Origin: Methanobacteriota archaeon
GTDB lineage: Archaea; Thermoplasmatota; Thermoplasmata; RBG-16-68-12
Assembly (NCBI GenBank): GCA_005878995.1
Contig: VBME01000087.1
Span: 1-10,132, forward strand
Reading direction: 5' to 3'
DNA: 10,132 nucleotides
The translations under genes and the position numbers were made by a program. Positions 1 through 6,067 of the stretch are shown piece by piece. Each line of letters opens with the position of its first letter. The first letter of the stretch is position 1. The notes beneath the pieces are model-generated. The model was given only the letters and a program-made list of their open reading frames with translations, was not told the origin of the DNA and ran no database searches.

Positions 1-927
1 CCCGCCTCCGAGGATGAGATCCAGGAGGGCCATGCGGACCGGGACGCCGTTGAAGGCCTGCTTGAAGTACACCGCGTGCTTCGTACGATCGACGTCCGGC
101 GCGATCTCCGTGACCCGCGGCAGCGGATGCATGACGATCAGGCCCCGCTTTGCGTCCCTCAGAAGGTCCATCTCGATCCGATACGAGCCCGCGACTTTCT
201 CGTATTCCTGGGGGTCCGGGAACCGTTCCTTTTGGATCCGGGTGACGTAGAGGACATCCGCGTCCCGGACCACCTCTTCTAAGCCGTGCGCGACCCGGAA
301 CGACAGGCCGCGTTCCTTGACGTGCTCGAGGATCTCCGTCGGCATCTCCAGGGTCGGCGGGCTCACGAATGTCAGGTGGGAGCCGAGTTCCGCGAGCGCG
401 TATGCGAGCGAATGCACGGTCCGCCCGTACTTGAGGTCGCCAACCAGGACGACGTTCTGGCCCTCGAAAGAGCCGCGTTCGTCCCAGATCGTGTACAGGT
501 CCTGCAGGGTCTGCGTCGGGTGTTGGCCCGCTCCGTCGCCCGCGTTGATGACGGGCTTTTCCGTGAAGTCGGCGGCCAAGCGCGCCGCGCCCTCCTGAGG
601 GTGGCGCAGGACGATCGCGTCGCTGTACGCCTCGACCATCCGGATCGTATCGGCGAGGGTCTCGCCCTTCTGCACCGACGTGCCCTCCGCGCTGCTGAAC
701 CCGAGGACCCGCCCTCCGAGGCGGGCCATCGCACTCTCGAACGACAATCGGGTGCGTGTGGACGGTTCGTAGAAAATCGTGGAGAGGATCTTGCCCTCGA
801 GAGCCCGCGAGCGCTTCTCGCCGACGGCGATCGGCACCATCTTCCGGGCGGCCCTCAAAACGAGCTGGATGTCCGCCCGCGAGAGGTCGCGGATTGAGAG
901 GACGTCCCTCCCCCGGAAGGCCGACAT
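1..927 (-). CDS. pyrB: Aspartate carbamoyltransferase catalytic subunit, C-terminus cut by window edge
   Basis: Catalyses carbamoyl phosphate + L-aspartate to N-carbamoyl-aspartate, the committed step of pyrimidine synthesis, in the cytoplasm. 309 codons read without a stop from ATG at 927 to base 1. Family lengths are near 305-310, so only a few residues and the stop are missing. Visible family motifs: carbamoyl-phosphate loop FYEPSTRTR (52-60), SVQKGET with the mobile-loop Lys (K87), R108 in LRHP, HPTQTLQD (136-143), GDLKYGRTVHSL (163-174), R230 in VTRIQKERF, and HPLPR (267-271). The STRTR and HPTQ signatures separate it from ornithine carbamoyltransferase at high confidence. ATG 927 lies about 27 bp from a TTTAAA box with no Shine-Dalgarno, so the mRNA is probably leaderless. 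The regulatory subunit gene pyrI often follows pyrB in archaea; that side lies outside the window. A large stem-loop sits just upstream of the promoter. Confidence 0.97.
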   Translation of the reverse strand, partial: MSAFRGRDVLSIRDLSRADIQLVLRAARKMVPIAVGEKRSRALEGKILSTIFYEPSTRTRLSFESAMARLGGRVLGFSSAEGTSVQKGETLADTIRMVEAYSDAIVLRHPQEGAARLAADFTEKPVINAGDGAGQHPTQTLQDLYTIWDERGSFEGQNVVLVGDLKYGRTVHSLAYALAELGSHLTFVSPPTLEMPTEILEHVKERGLSFRVAHGLEEVVRDADVLYVTRIQKERFPDPQEYEKVAGSYRIEMDLLRDAKRGLIVMHPLPRVTEIAPDVDRTKHAVYFKQAFNGVPVRMALLDLILGGG

Positions 928-951
928 CGGGCCCCATATTCCTAGGTTCGA

Positions 952-957
952 TTTAAA
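952..957 (-). promoter_or_regulatory. TATA box of pyrB
   Basis: On the minus strand the sequence reads GCTTTAAATCG. The centre of TTTAAA is about 27 bp from the A of the pyrB ATG at 927, the usual archaeal TATA-to-start spacing, so transcription should begin at or next to the start codon. Confidence 0.7.
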
Positions 958-960
958 GCA

Positions 961-1011
961 ATCCGACGCGAGTCAGGGAGCGGAGCGGAAGGCCGGACTC
1001 GCGATCCGGAT
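961..1011 (-). other. Large stem-loop between the 71-aa gene and the pyrB promoter (terminator or operator)
   Basis: The arms CGCGAGTC (967-974) and GACTCGCG (996-1003) are perfect 8-base complements, extended outward by ATCCG (961-965) with CGGAT (1007-1011) across a small bulge. The loop is about 21 bases. It starts just after the stop codon of the 71-aa gene and ends at the pyrB TATA box. An overlapping perfect 14-bp palindrome GCGATCCGGATCGC lies at 1001-1014. Only a short T-run (TTT, within the TATA box) follows, so a terminator role is uncertain; a pyrB control site is the alternative. Confidence 0.5.
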
Positions 1012-1014
1012 CGC

Positions 1015-1230
1015 TTACTTGTTCGGCTCTCTCCGCCCCAACTGGGTGACATTCGAAGGCAGGATGACGATGCCGCCCTCGGCTTCCATGTACCGCTTCC
1101 AGTCCCTCGTGTTCTGCTGCGCCTGCTTGGCGCGCTCCACGGCGATGGTGGCGACGACCTTCCTCACGACGTCGTCAACATCGACGCCGAGGATCTCCTT
1201 GAACAGATATTTCATCCGCTCACGGTCCAT
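1015..1230 (-). CDS. Hypothetical protein, 71 aa, small and mostly helical
   Basis: I do not recognise a family. The protein starts MDRERMKYLFKEIL and is rich in charged residues, with a probable amphipathic helix over residues 1-45 (VDVDDVVRKVVATIAVERAKQAQQ), then a short hydrophobic strand GGIVILPS and a basic tail ending EPNK. It has no signal peptide, membrane span or Cys motif. A GTG five codons upstream (1245) would give 76 residues, but the minus-strand TATA box at 1258-1263 predicts transcription from about 1234, downstream of 1245; I therefore choose ATG 1230. It stands alone between pyrB and the regulator gene, with its own promoter and an 18-bp palindrome upstream. A basic helical protein of this size could bind nucleic acid or be a small subunit, but nothing here shows which. 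Confidence 0.75.
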   Translation of the reverse strand: MDRERMKYLFKEILGVDVDDVVRKVVATIAVERAKQAQQNTRDWKRYMEAEGGIVILPSNVTQLGRREPNK

Positions 1231-1257
1231 CGTGAGCCGGACCATCCGGAGCCGCGG

Positions 1258-1263
1258 TATAAG
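1258..1263 (-). promoter_or_regulatory. TATA box of the 71-aa gene
   Basis: The minus strand reads GGCTTATACC. Its centre is about 30 bp before ATG 1230 and only about 15 bp before the alternative start 1245, which argues for the shorter protein with a leader of a few bases. Confidence 0.6.
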
Positions 1264-1277
1264 CCAAAATTGTCAAT

Positions 1278-1295
1278 GGTCTCAGTCCTGAGACC
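1278..1295. promoter_or_regulatory. 18-bp palindrome, candidate activator/regulator site upstream of the 71-aa gene
   Basis: GGTCTCAG-TC-CTGAGACC has perfect 8-bp arms around a 2-bp centre. It lies about 15-32 bp upstream of the TATA box of the 71-aa gene, where archaeal activators usually bind. It has no following U-tract, so a terminator is unlikely. The bound protein is unknown. Confidence 0.5.
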
Positions 1296-1390
1296 GTCGA
1301 TCGCCGCGTCGGACAATGGCGGTTGGCAGATTTGTCAAAGACGCGTCGAAGGACCCACGGGAGCGACGTGCGCCGCCCTGCTGCGGTGAG

Positions 1391-1428
1391 AATAAAATAG
1401 GCAGGCCGAGGGGTTCTCGGTCCTGCCT
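1391..1428 (-). terminator. Hairpin plus U-tract terminator of the winged-helix regulator gene
   Basis: On the minus strand, about 20 bases after the regulator stop codon, AGGCAGG and CCGAG (one unpaired A between them) pair with CTCGG and CCTGCCT around a 5-base loop, giving a 12-bp stem. It is followed directly by a T-rich stretch reading ATTTTATT. It looks like a bacterial intrinsic terminator; in archaea the U-tract itself is the key part. Confidence 0.75.
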
Positions 1429-1447
1429 GTGGGTTGTGGAGGAGGGG

Positions 1448-1810
1448 TTATTGGGTTGGGAAGGCTGGCTCGACGACGTCGACGGCTTTCCAATCGCCGC
1501 CGAAGTCCTTCGTGATCCCGGTCGCGAGTTGGAACCGCACCCGCAGCCGGCCGTTCTCGAAGAAGATGTAGGCGTTCTTCAACTGGGACATGTAGAGGGA
1601 AATCCGCTTGCCCTTCTGGGTCAACGCCCGCTCCGTGCAGCGAATGAGGCCGGCGCGCTCGAGGGCATGGATCCGACGGTAGGCCGCAGCGATCGGAATG
1701 CCGTACTCCCGGCTCAAGTCGATCGCGGACTTCGGCTTCTTGAAGGTCGCTACGAGAATCTTGGCGGAATACTCGTCCGTCACGAGTCTCGATGCTTCAA
1801 GGGGATCCAT
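1448..1810 (-). CDS. Winged helix-turn-helix transcriptional regulator (ArsR-like), 120 aa
   Basis: DNA-binding regulator. Residues 1-60 form a winged-helix domain: DEYSAKILVATFKKPKSAIDLSREYGIPIAAAYRRIHALERAGLI, where S28 to about L49 is the helix-turn-helix and the wing follows at RCTERALTQKGKRISLY. Residues 75-105 form a short domain (AYIFFENGRLRVRFQL) that may dimerise or sense a ligand; no metal-binding Cys pair of the classical ArsR metal sensors is present, and the only Cys is C58. ATG 1810 is chosen over GTG 1816 because a GAGGAGG Shine-Dalgarno sits 8 bases before the ATG but only 2 before the GTG. It is monocistronic, between its own promoter (1851-1860) and a strong terminator (1391-1428). 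A perfect inverted repeat over the likely start site suggests that it represses itself. Family assignment is sure at fold level; target genes are unknown. Confidence 0.88.
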   Translation of the reverse strand: MDPLEASRLVTDEYSAKILVATFKKPKSAIDLSREYGIPIAAAYRRIHALERAGLIRCTERALTQKGKRISLYMSQLKNAYIFFENGRLRVRFQLATGITKDFGGDWKAVDVVEPAFPTQ

Positions 1811-1816
1811 CGTCAC

Positions 1817-1836
1817 TTCCTCCTCGTATGGAGGAA
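1817..1836. promoter_or_regulatory. Inverted repeat TTCCTCC-N6-GGAGGAA, candidate autoregulatory operator
   Basis: Perfect 7-bp arms at 1817-1823 and 1830-1836 separated by 6 bp. With the TATA box centred near 1855, transcription should start near 1830, so the repeat covers the start site and the Shine-Dalgarno of the regulator gene. This is where an autorepressor would bind; an RNA hairpin hiding the Shine-Dalgarno is the alternative if transcription starts further upstream. Confidence 0.5.
1819..1825 (-). promoter_or_regulatory. Shine-Dalgarno site that fixes the regulator start
   Basis: The minus strand reads GAGGAGG, then 8 bases (AAGTGACG), then ATG 1810. Spacing to the in-frame GTG 1816 is too short, so this site decides for ATG 1810. 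Confidence 0.75.
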
Positions 1837-1850
1837 TCGACGCGATTGAG

Positions 1851-1860
1851 GATATTAAAG
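1851..1860 (-). promoter_or_regulatory. TATA box of the winged-helix regulator gene
   Basis: The minus strand reads CTTTAATATC, a good archaeal TATA element. Predicted start near 1830 leaves a leader of about 19 bases carrying the Shine-Dalgarno. Confidence 0.65.
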
Positions 1861-1891
1861 CGAAGAGAGCCGGTTATCGTCGCTGATTCTC

Positions 1892-1923
1892 AAAACGGAG
1901 ACTATCGGCCGGCGCCGCGCGGC
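1892..1923 (-). terminator. Weak terminator-like region after the Cys-rich gene
   Basis: Two bases after the stop codon the minus strand has a perfect GCCGCGCGGC palindrome (1914-1923) within a longer GC-rich self-complementary stretch, followed after about 18 bases by TTTT (1892-1895). The T-run is short and distant, so this is a tentative call. Confidence 0.3.
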
Positions 1924-1924
1924 A

Positions 1925-2086
1925 TCAGCCGCCGCAGCACCCGTCTTTGCCCTCGCTCGCGCAGGCGCAGTTCGGCCCGCAAGCGCCCTCGTGCTCCTTG
2001 TGGACGACCGGGAGGAGCACCAACGATTCGACGGGAGGCGCGGGAGCTTTCTTCTTGCTCGCTAGCAGCTCGATGAGGCTACCCAT
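1925..2086 (-). CDS. Cys-rich small protein, 53 aa, downstream of thioredoxin
   Basis: Short gene I read directly from the minus strand: ATG 2086 to TGA at 1925. Residues 1-30 are MGSLIELLASKKK, a Pro-rich linker and a hydrophobic stretch (SLVLLPVV). The C-terminal third holds all the Cys: CGPNCAC (36-42) and GCCGG (49-53), preceded by H29 and H32 in VHKEHEG. Five Cys within 16 residues plus two His suggest metal binding (metallothionein or metallochaperone-like) or a redox peptide; I know no family by this pattern. A GAGGG Shine-Dalgarno lies 5 bases before the ATG. It starts 40 bases after the thioredoxin stop on the same strand, so it is probably co-transcribed with thioredoxin and may be its substrate or partner; that link is inference. 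Coding reality is supported by position, ribosome site and the Cys clustering. Confidence 0.7.
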   Translation of the reverse strand: MGSLIELLASKKKAPAPPVESLVLLPVVHKEHEGACGPNCACASEGKDGCCGG

Positions 2087-2126
2087 CGGATCCCTCGAAG
2101 GAACCCCGCGGTATTTCTACGCTTCG

Positions 2127-2453
2127 TTACGCGAGGTGCTTTTTGACACGTTCCTCGAACGGCGCTCGGGGCATTGCCCCGACGACTTGGTCGACGAGCT
2201 TCCCGCCCTTGAAGAAGAGGAGGGTCGGGATCCCCATGACCATGTACTCCTGAGGGACGCGCGGGTTCGCGTCAGTATCCAGTTTCACGAACGTCACCTT
2301 GCCCGCGTACTTCTTGGCGAGGTCCTCGACGATCGGGGCGATCGCTTTGCAAGGCGCACACCACTCGGCCCAGAAATCGACGACCACGTAGGGGTGCTCC
2401 TTGATGACCTTCTCGAAATCGGCATCGGTGACAGGGATGGGCTTGTCTGCCAT
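2127..2453 (-). CDS. trxA: Thioredoxin, 108 aa
   Basis: Cytoplasmic disulfide reductase. The single thioredoxin fold fills the whole protein: VVVDFWAEWCAPCKAIAP (23-40) with the active-site WCAPC at 31-35, the buried Asp at D26, FVKLDTDANPRVPQEYMV (55-72), cis-proline P76 in GIPTLLFF (74-81), and the C-terminal GAMPRAPFEERVKKHL helix. The active site has Ala where the usual form is WCGPC; WCAPC is a known variant. Length matches the family (about 105-110). An in-frame ATG at 2477 would add eight residues, but the TATA box at 2490-2495 predicts a start of transcription near 2467, and AGGTGA lies 5 bases before ATG 2453, so I choose 2453. No thioredoxin reductase gene is visible here. It heads a two-gene unit with the Cys-rich peptide. 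Confidence 0.96.
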   Translation of the reverse strand: MADKPIPVTDADFEKVIKEHPYVVVDFWAEWCAPCKAIAPIVEDLAKKYAGKVTFVKLDTDANPRVPQEYMVMGIPTLLFFKGGKLVDQVVGAMPRAPFEERVKKHLA

Positions 2454-2458
2454 GTGAT

Positions 2459-2464
2459 TCACCT
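2459..2464 (-). promoter_or_regulatory. Shine-Dalgarno site that fixes the thioredoxin start
   Basis: The minus strand reads AGGTGA, 5 bases before ATG 2453. It matches the archaeal 16S 3' end and supports the shorter thioredoxin over the ATG at 2477. Confidence 0.65.
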
Positions 2465-2489
2465 GTGAGTGCTGCAACGGCCCGTGGAA

Positions 2490-2495
2490 TTTAAA
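2490..2495 (-). promoter_or_regulatory. TATA box of the thioredoxin / Cys-rich peptide unit
   Basis: The minus strand reads ACTTTAAATTCC. The predicted start near 2467 gives a leader of about 14 bases that holds the AGGTGA ribosome site. The box lies about 30 bp downstream of the methyltransferase stop codon, in a 46-bp gap. Confidence 0.7.
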
Positions 2496-2523
2496 GTTCG
2501 GCGCACAACGATTTCAGCGGCGT

Positions 2524-3738
2524 TCACCGGCTTGGCGGAGATGGGCGAATCGCCTCGACGATGAGGAAGAGCGGGGCTCGCAAATAGTCCGCGAATTCGC
2601 GATGCTTCCGCTCAAGCGCCTCGGCGCTCGGCGTCGGTTCTTCGATCCTCGCGATCAGGAAACCCGCATCGTACAGGGCGGAGGCGTAGTCCTCCAGGGT
2701 CCGATGGAATCCGACGGCCCGCGGTTTCCGAGCCGGCCCCCACCAGATCGCGACGCGGTCGTAGTATCGGTCCACGAGGAGACCGCTCCACTCATCCACC
2801 CGATCCGAATCCGGCGGCTCTCGGATCCAGCGCCCGGGCAACGGCCGCTCGAAGCAAGGGTGCGTGATGCTGAACAGCAAACGGCCGCCCCGCCGGAGGA
2901 CGCGGTGAAACTCTCGGAACGCCTCCTGATACCGCACGACGTCTTGCAGGACCACGTTCGACACGATGAGGTCGAACGTCTCGTCATCGAACTGAGGGAG
3001 CCGGGCTAGGTCGCCTTCGGAGTACTCGACGCCGCGCGGGTCGAGGGACTCCTGTCGGCGTGCGACCGCCAACAACTTGGCCGAATGATCGACCCCTGCG
3101 ACCTTCGCACCTCGGTCCGCCAGGAGCCGAGAAAGATATCCCGTCCCGGAGCCTGCGTCCAAGATCCGACGGCCTCTGACGTCGCCGAGGAGGCGGAACA
3201 GCGCCGGATCGATAACCCACTCTCGGTTCACGTCGCCATGGACTCCGTAGCGTCCTGCCCACCAAGTCGCCGATGCGTCCCAGCTCTCCCTCGAAACGCG
3301 TTCGGTCACATTCCCCATGGGCTCGACCCGCAACGACCACCGTTCCTCGATCTCGCGAGCGGGGCTCATCCCCCGTTTCTGGCGGCGTGCCCTCAGATCC
3401 GTCTGCCACGGATGGCGACCGTCGTACTCGAGACGATCGAGACATCCGTGCGACTCGGACCGCCACGGACACCGGAGGCGGAAATGGTACGGCCAGCCCC
3501 AAAACGTCCCCCGCTGCGCGCGCTGCTCCGACGAGCAGTCGAGACAGAAGTACCGTTGCTCGTGCGCGCAGTACGCGATGCCCTGGAAATTCCGGGCGTG
3601 GCCACACAGATCGCACTCGAACCGCCAGTGCCAATCGCAGCGCGGCCACCTCGAGCCGATCGCATGCCGCGCCGGCCGGAGGGGGTATCTGGCGTCGTGT
3701 ACCCGGATGTGCCTGCAATAGAAGCATGCGGGAGCCAC
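2524..3738 (-). CDS. SAM-dependent methyltransferase with N-terminal Cys-rich (zinc) domain, 404 aa
   Basis: Two-part protein. Residues 1-110 hold C5-x2-C8, C34, C42-x2-C45, C57, C65-x2-C68, C90 and C99, with several His and Trp, a pattern typical of tandem zinc-binding modules; I do not recognise the family. A basic linker (112-140, RARRQKRG) leads to a class I methyltransferase domain (about 145-400): motif I ILDAGSGTGYL (192-202), acidic ribose-binding D217 in VAGVDHS, EGDLARLPF-type motif with D243, DLIVSNVVLQDV (256-267), VLRRGGRLLFSITHPCF (280-296). The closest type is UbiE/Methyltransf_11-like; the substrate is unknown, and the zinc domain may recognise protein or nucleic acid. The start is GTG 3738: it keeps the first Cys pair and lies about 28 bp after a TATA box, so the mRNA may be nearly leaderless. 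ATG 141 could start a methyltransferase-only form. It is divergent from the thermosome gene. Confidence 0.88.
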   Translation of the reverse strand: MAPACFYCRHIRVHDARYPLRPARHAIGSRWPRCDWHWRFECDLCGHARNFQGIAYCAHEQRYFCLDCSSEQRAQRGTFWGWPYHFRLRCPWRSESHGCLDRLEYDGRHPWQTDLRARRQKRGMSPAREIEERWSLRVEPMGNVTERVSRESWDASATWWAGRYGVHGDVNREWVIDPALFRLLGDVRGRRILDAGSGTGYLSRLLADRGAKVAGVDHSAKLLAVARRQESLDPRGVEYSEGDLARLPQFDDETFDLIVSNVVLQDVVRYQEAFREFHRVLRRGGRLLFSITHPCFERPLPGRWIREPPDSDRVDEWSGLLVDRYYDRVAIWWGPARKPRAVGFHRTLEDYASALYDAGFLIARIEEPTPSAEALERKHREFADYLRAPLFLIVEAIRPSPPSR

Positions 3739-3764
3739 GAGCCTCGCCCATCGAAACAGCTCGG

Positions 3765-3770
3765 TTTATT
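3765..3770 (-). promoter_or_regulatory. TATA box of the methyltransferase gene
   Basis: The minus strand reads GAATAAACC. Centred near 3767, it predicts a start near 3741, about 3 bases before GTG 3738. It shares the 122-bp divergent region with the thermosome promoter. Confidence 0.55.
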
Positions 3771-3824
3771 CTTTGCGAGAGGCGTAAGGAGAACCGTCTA
3801 CCCGAGGGCACCGGACGCAATGCT

Positions 3825-3830
3825 CATATA
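3825..3830 (+). promoter_or_regulatory. TATA box of the thermosome gene
   Basis: CATATA within GCTCATATAG on the plus strand. It predicts transcription near 3853, about 8 bases before ATG 3861. CTCATA recurs at 3839-3844, 16 bp downstream of the copy at 3823-3828, and could be a regulator contact. Confidence 0.6.
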
Positions 3831-3860
3831 GAAGTCCTCTCATAGACCGACGGGATTATC

Positions 3861-5522
3861 ATGATGGGCGGTCAGCAAATCATCATCTTGAAGGAAGGGA
3901 CCGAGCGCGAGAAGGGGAAAGGCGCGGTGTTCAACAACATCGCGGCGGCTCGCGCCGTGGCCGACGCGGTCAAGTCGACGCTCGGTCCGAAGGGCATGGA
4001 CAAGATGCTCGTGGACAGCCTCGGGGACGTGACGATCACGAATGACGGGGTGACGATCCTCAAAGAGATCGAGATCGAGCACCCGACCGCGAAAATGCTC
4101 GTGGAGGTCGCGAAGACCCAGGACGACGAGGTCGGCGACGGCACGACGAGCGCGGTCGTCCTCGCGGGGGAGCTTCTGAAGGAAGCGGAGAGCCTGATTG
4201 AACAGGAAGTCCATCCCACGATCATCGTGAACGGATACCGGATGGCCGCCGCCGAAGCGGTCCGACGGCTCCGCGCGCTCGCGTTCGACGTGAAGCGGAC
4301 CGACAAAGACACCCTCCGATCCATCGCGCGCACGGCCATGTCTGGGCGCAGCGTCGGAACGAACGCGGATTTCCTGGCGGACATCGCCGTGGACGCGGTT
4401 CAGGCGATCGTGGAGGAGGTCGCCGGCGAACTCCGCGCGGACGTCGACAACATCCTCGTCCAGAAGAAGCACGGCGGGAACCTGAAGGACACCACCCTCA
4501 TCGACGGCGTGGTCCTCGACAAGGAACGCGTGCACCCGCGGATGCCGAAGTTCGTGCGCAACGCGAAAATCGCGCTGATCAACCGGGCCCTCGAGGTCAA
4601 GAAGACGGAAGTCAACGAGGAGATCCGCATCCGAGACCCGGCCAAGCTCCAGATGTTCCTCGACGAGGAAGAGAAGAGCCTGCGGACGATGGTCGAGAAG
4701 ATCAAAGCCTCCGGCGCGAACGTTGTCCTGTGCCAGAAAGGAATCGACGACGTCGCCCAGCACTACCTCGCGAAAGAAGGGATCTACGCGGTCCGCCGGG
4801 TGAAGGAGAGCGACATGAAGAAGCTCGCGAAGGCCACGGGCGCCCTCAGCGTCACAAATCTCGACGACCTGACGCCGAAGCAACTCGGCAGCGCGGATCT
4901 CGTCGAGGAGCGCAAGATCGGGACGGACGACATGACGTTCGTCACCGGCAACAAGAAAGCGCGGGCCGTCTCGATCCTCGTTCGCGGAGGGACGGAACAC
5001 GTCGTGGACGAAGTCGAACGCATCATGCACGACGCGCTGCGGGTCGTGTCGGCCGCGATCGAGGACGGCAAAGCGATCCCGGGCGGCGGCTCCGCGGAAA
5101 TCGAGCTGTCGCTCGCACTGGAAAGCTATGCGGCGACCGTCGGCGGACGGGAACAGCTTGCGATCGAAGCGTTCGCGAAGGCGCTCGAAGTCATCCCTCG
5201 GACCCTCGGGGCGAATGCGGGTCTCGACCCGATCGATGTGCTCATCAAGCTTCGCGCCGAGCACGGCAAGAAAAACGCCAAGGCGATGGGCGTCAACGTG
5301 CTCACGGGCGAGCCGCTGGACATGCTCAAAGCGAACATCGTCGAGCCGCTCCGGGTCAAGATCCAGGAAATCGATTCCGCGGCCGAGGTCGCGAGTATGA
5401 TCCTCCGGATCGACGACGTGATCGCGTCGAAGAAATCGCCTCCGCCCCCGCCGGGTGGCGGCGAGCACGGTCATGGTGGCGGCATGGGCGGAATGGGCGG
5501 AATGCCCGGCATGGGGATGTGA
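3861..5522 (+). CDS. ths: Thermosome subunit (group II chaperonin), 553 aa
   Basis: ATP-driven protein-folding subunit that assembles into a two-ring cytosolic chaperonin with a built-in lid. Full family length. Visible motifs: [10 protein letters not shown] (41-50), NDGVTILKE (61-69), ATP-binding GDGTTS (92-97), substrate-binding apical domain over about 210-365, the catalytic Asp region HDALRVV (D391), GGGSAEIEL (408-416) and the equatorial C-terminal part [11 protein letters not shown] (478-488). The tail after a Pro run is Gly/Met/His-rich (GGG, GGM repeats, 531-553), typical of archaeal thermosomes. Two ATGs are adjacent (3861 and 3864); neither has a Shine-Dalgarno, and the TATA spacing points to a nearly leaderless mRNA, so 3861 is kept. 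It is monocistronic, ending 6 bp before the convergent membrane-protein gene. Whether other subunits exist elsewhere cannot be told, so no subunit letter is given. Confidence 0.98.
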   Translation: MMGGQQIIILKEGTEREKGKGAVFNNIAAARAVADAVKSTLGPKGMDKMLVDSLGDVTITNDGVTILKEIEIEHPTAKMLVEVAKTQDDEVGDGTTSAVVLAGELLKEAESLIEQEVHPTIIVNGYRMAAAEAVRRLRALAFDVKRTDKDTLRSIARTAMSGRSVGTNADFLADIAVDAVQAIVEEVAGELRADVDNILVQKKHGGNLKDTTLIDGVVLDKERVHPRMPKFVRNAKIALINRALEVKKTEVNEEIRIRDPAKLQMFLDEEEKSLRTMVEKIKASGANVVLCQKGIDDVAQHYLAKEGIYAVRRVKESDMKKLAKATGALSVTNLDDLTPKQLGSADLVEERKIGTDDMTFVTGNKKARAVSILVRGGTEHVVDEVERIMHDALRVVSAAIEDGKAIPGGGSAEIELSLALESYAATVGGREQLAIEAFAKALEVIPRTLGANAGLDPIDVLIKLRAEHGKKNAKAMGVNVLTGEPLDMLKANIVEPLRVKIQEIDSAAEVASMILRIDDVIASKKSPPPPPGGGEHGHGGGMGGMGGMPGMGM

Positions 5523-5528
5523 GGTCCC

Positions 5529-6065
5529 TCACGCCTCCGGTGGCGGCGCGCCCCCGAGTCGCTCGGTGATCTTGTCCCGAAGGGCACGCGCCTCGGCCGC
5601 GTCTCGGGCGCGGAACGACTCGACGATTTCCGTCCACTCGGGTCCACCGTCGGCGGTTGCAGGATGCCGCGTCACCTCAATTCGGAACCGGGCTAGGATT
5701 CCCTCGGCCGTCACAATCCGTGGCGGGTGATTGGATCGGGATTTGACCTGAGCGACGCGAGGCGTCCGGCCCGCCTCTTCAAGCACTTCCCGGACCGCTT
5801 TCTCCGCATCGTCGATGGAGCGCCGGGAGTAGACGCTGAAGCTCAGACTCCCCCGCCGGGCCAGTCGGGGAAGGAAGACGAGGACGGAGAAGACAAGCAG
5901 GAACGTGGCGATGGCCAGGAGCGCCACGCCGGCGTTGACCGCGTCGGCGCCGAACGCAATCACAGCGATGAGCCCGATTCCGAGGAGGAGGATCGCGAGG
6001 CCCAAGAACTCCGCCGCGATCCGGCCGTTGTTCGCGTAGGCCCATTCCGAACCGCGCGACTCCAT
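5529..6065 (-). CDS. Two-helix membrane protein with soluble C-terminal domain, 178 aa
   Basis: No family recognised. A short polar N-terminus (MESRGSEWAYANNGRIAAEF) leads into two membrane helices, about 21-40 (LGLAILLLGIGLIAVIAFGA) and 46-68 (GVALLAIATFLLVFSVLVFL), then a basic stop-transfer (PRLARRG) and a soluble, probably cytoplasmic domain (70-178) of mixed strands and helices: DDAEKAVREVLEEAG (85-99), FRIEVTRHP (127-135), ARDAAEARALRDKITERL (153-170). ATG 6065 lies 2 bases after the TAG of the RPA-like gene, with GGAGG about 10 bases upstream, so it is co-transcribed and translationally coupled. A longer reading of the same frame upstream is only the shadow of the RPA-like gene. The same order of two helices, DDA helix, FRI strand and final Arg-rich helix is seen in the protein encoded at 6961-7461, suggesting paralogy. 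Confidence 0.85.
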   Translation of the reverse strand: MESRGSEWAYANNGRIAAEFLGLAILLLGIGLIAVIAFGADAVNAGVALLAIATFLLVFSVLVFLPRLARRGSLSFSVYSRRSIDDAEKAVREVLEEAGRTPRVAQVKSRSNHPPRIVTAEGILARFRIEVTRHPATADGGPEWTEIVESFRARDAAEARALRDKITERLGGAPPPEA

Positions 6066-6067
6066 CC

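Noticed and set aside
286..897. 203-codon plus-strand frame opposite pyrB
   Set aside because: The minus strand encodes all aspartate carbamoyltransferase motifs over the same bases; the plus translation is Arg-rich and motif-free.
1269..1338. Scattered TTGTCAA / GACAAT motifs between the 71-aa gene and the regulator gene
   Set aside because: Copies at 1270-1276 and 1332-1338 and an inverted part at 1312-1317 are too short and unevenly spaced to tell from chance.
2984..3820. 278-codon minus-strand frame overlapping the 5' part of the methyltransferase gene, with an ATG at 3751
   Set aside because: Arg/Pro/Ser-rich translation without Cys pairs or motifs. The methyltransferase frame holds the conserved CxxC pairs and SAM motif. 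No sign of a frameshift joining the two.
3840..5474. Very long minus-strand open frame (544 codons) opposite the thermosome gene
   Set aside because: It is rich in Arg, Asp, His and Val with no recognisable domain, and lies wholly opposite an unmistakable thermosome. GC-rich codon use that avoids certain codons keeps the reverse frame open.
5461..5522. GC-rich GGC/ATG repeat at the end of the thermosome gene as a DNA repeat element
   Set aside because: It encodes the Gly/Met-rich tail normal for archaeal thermosomes.
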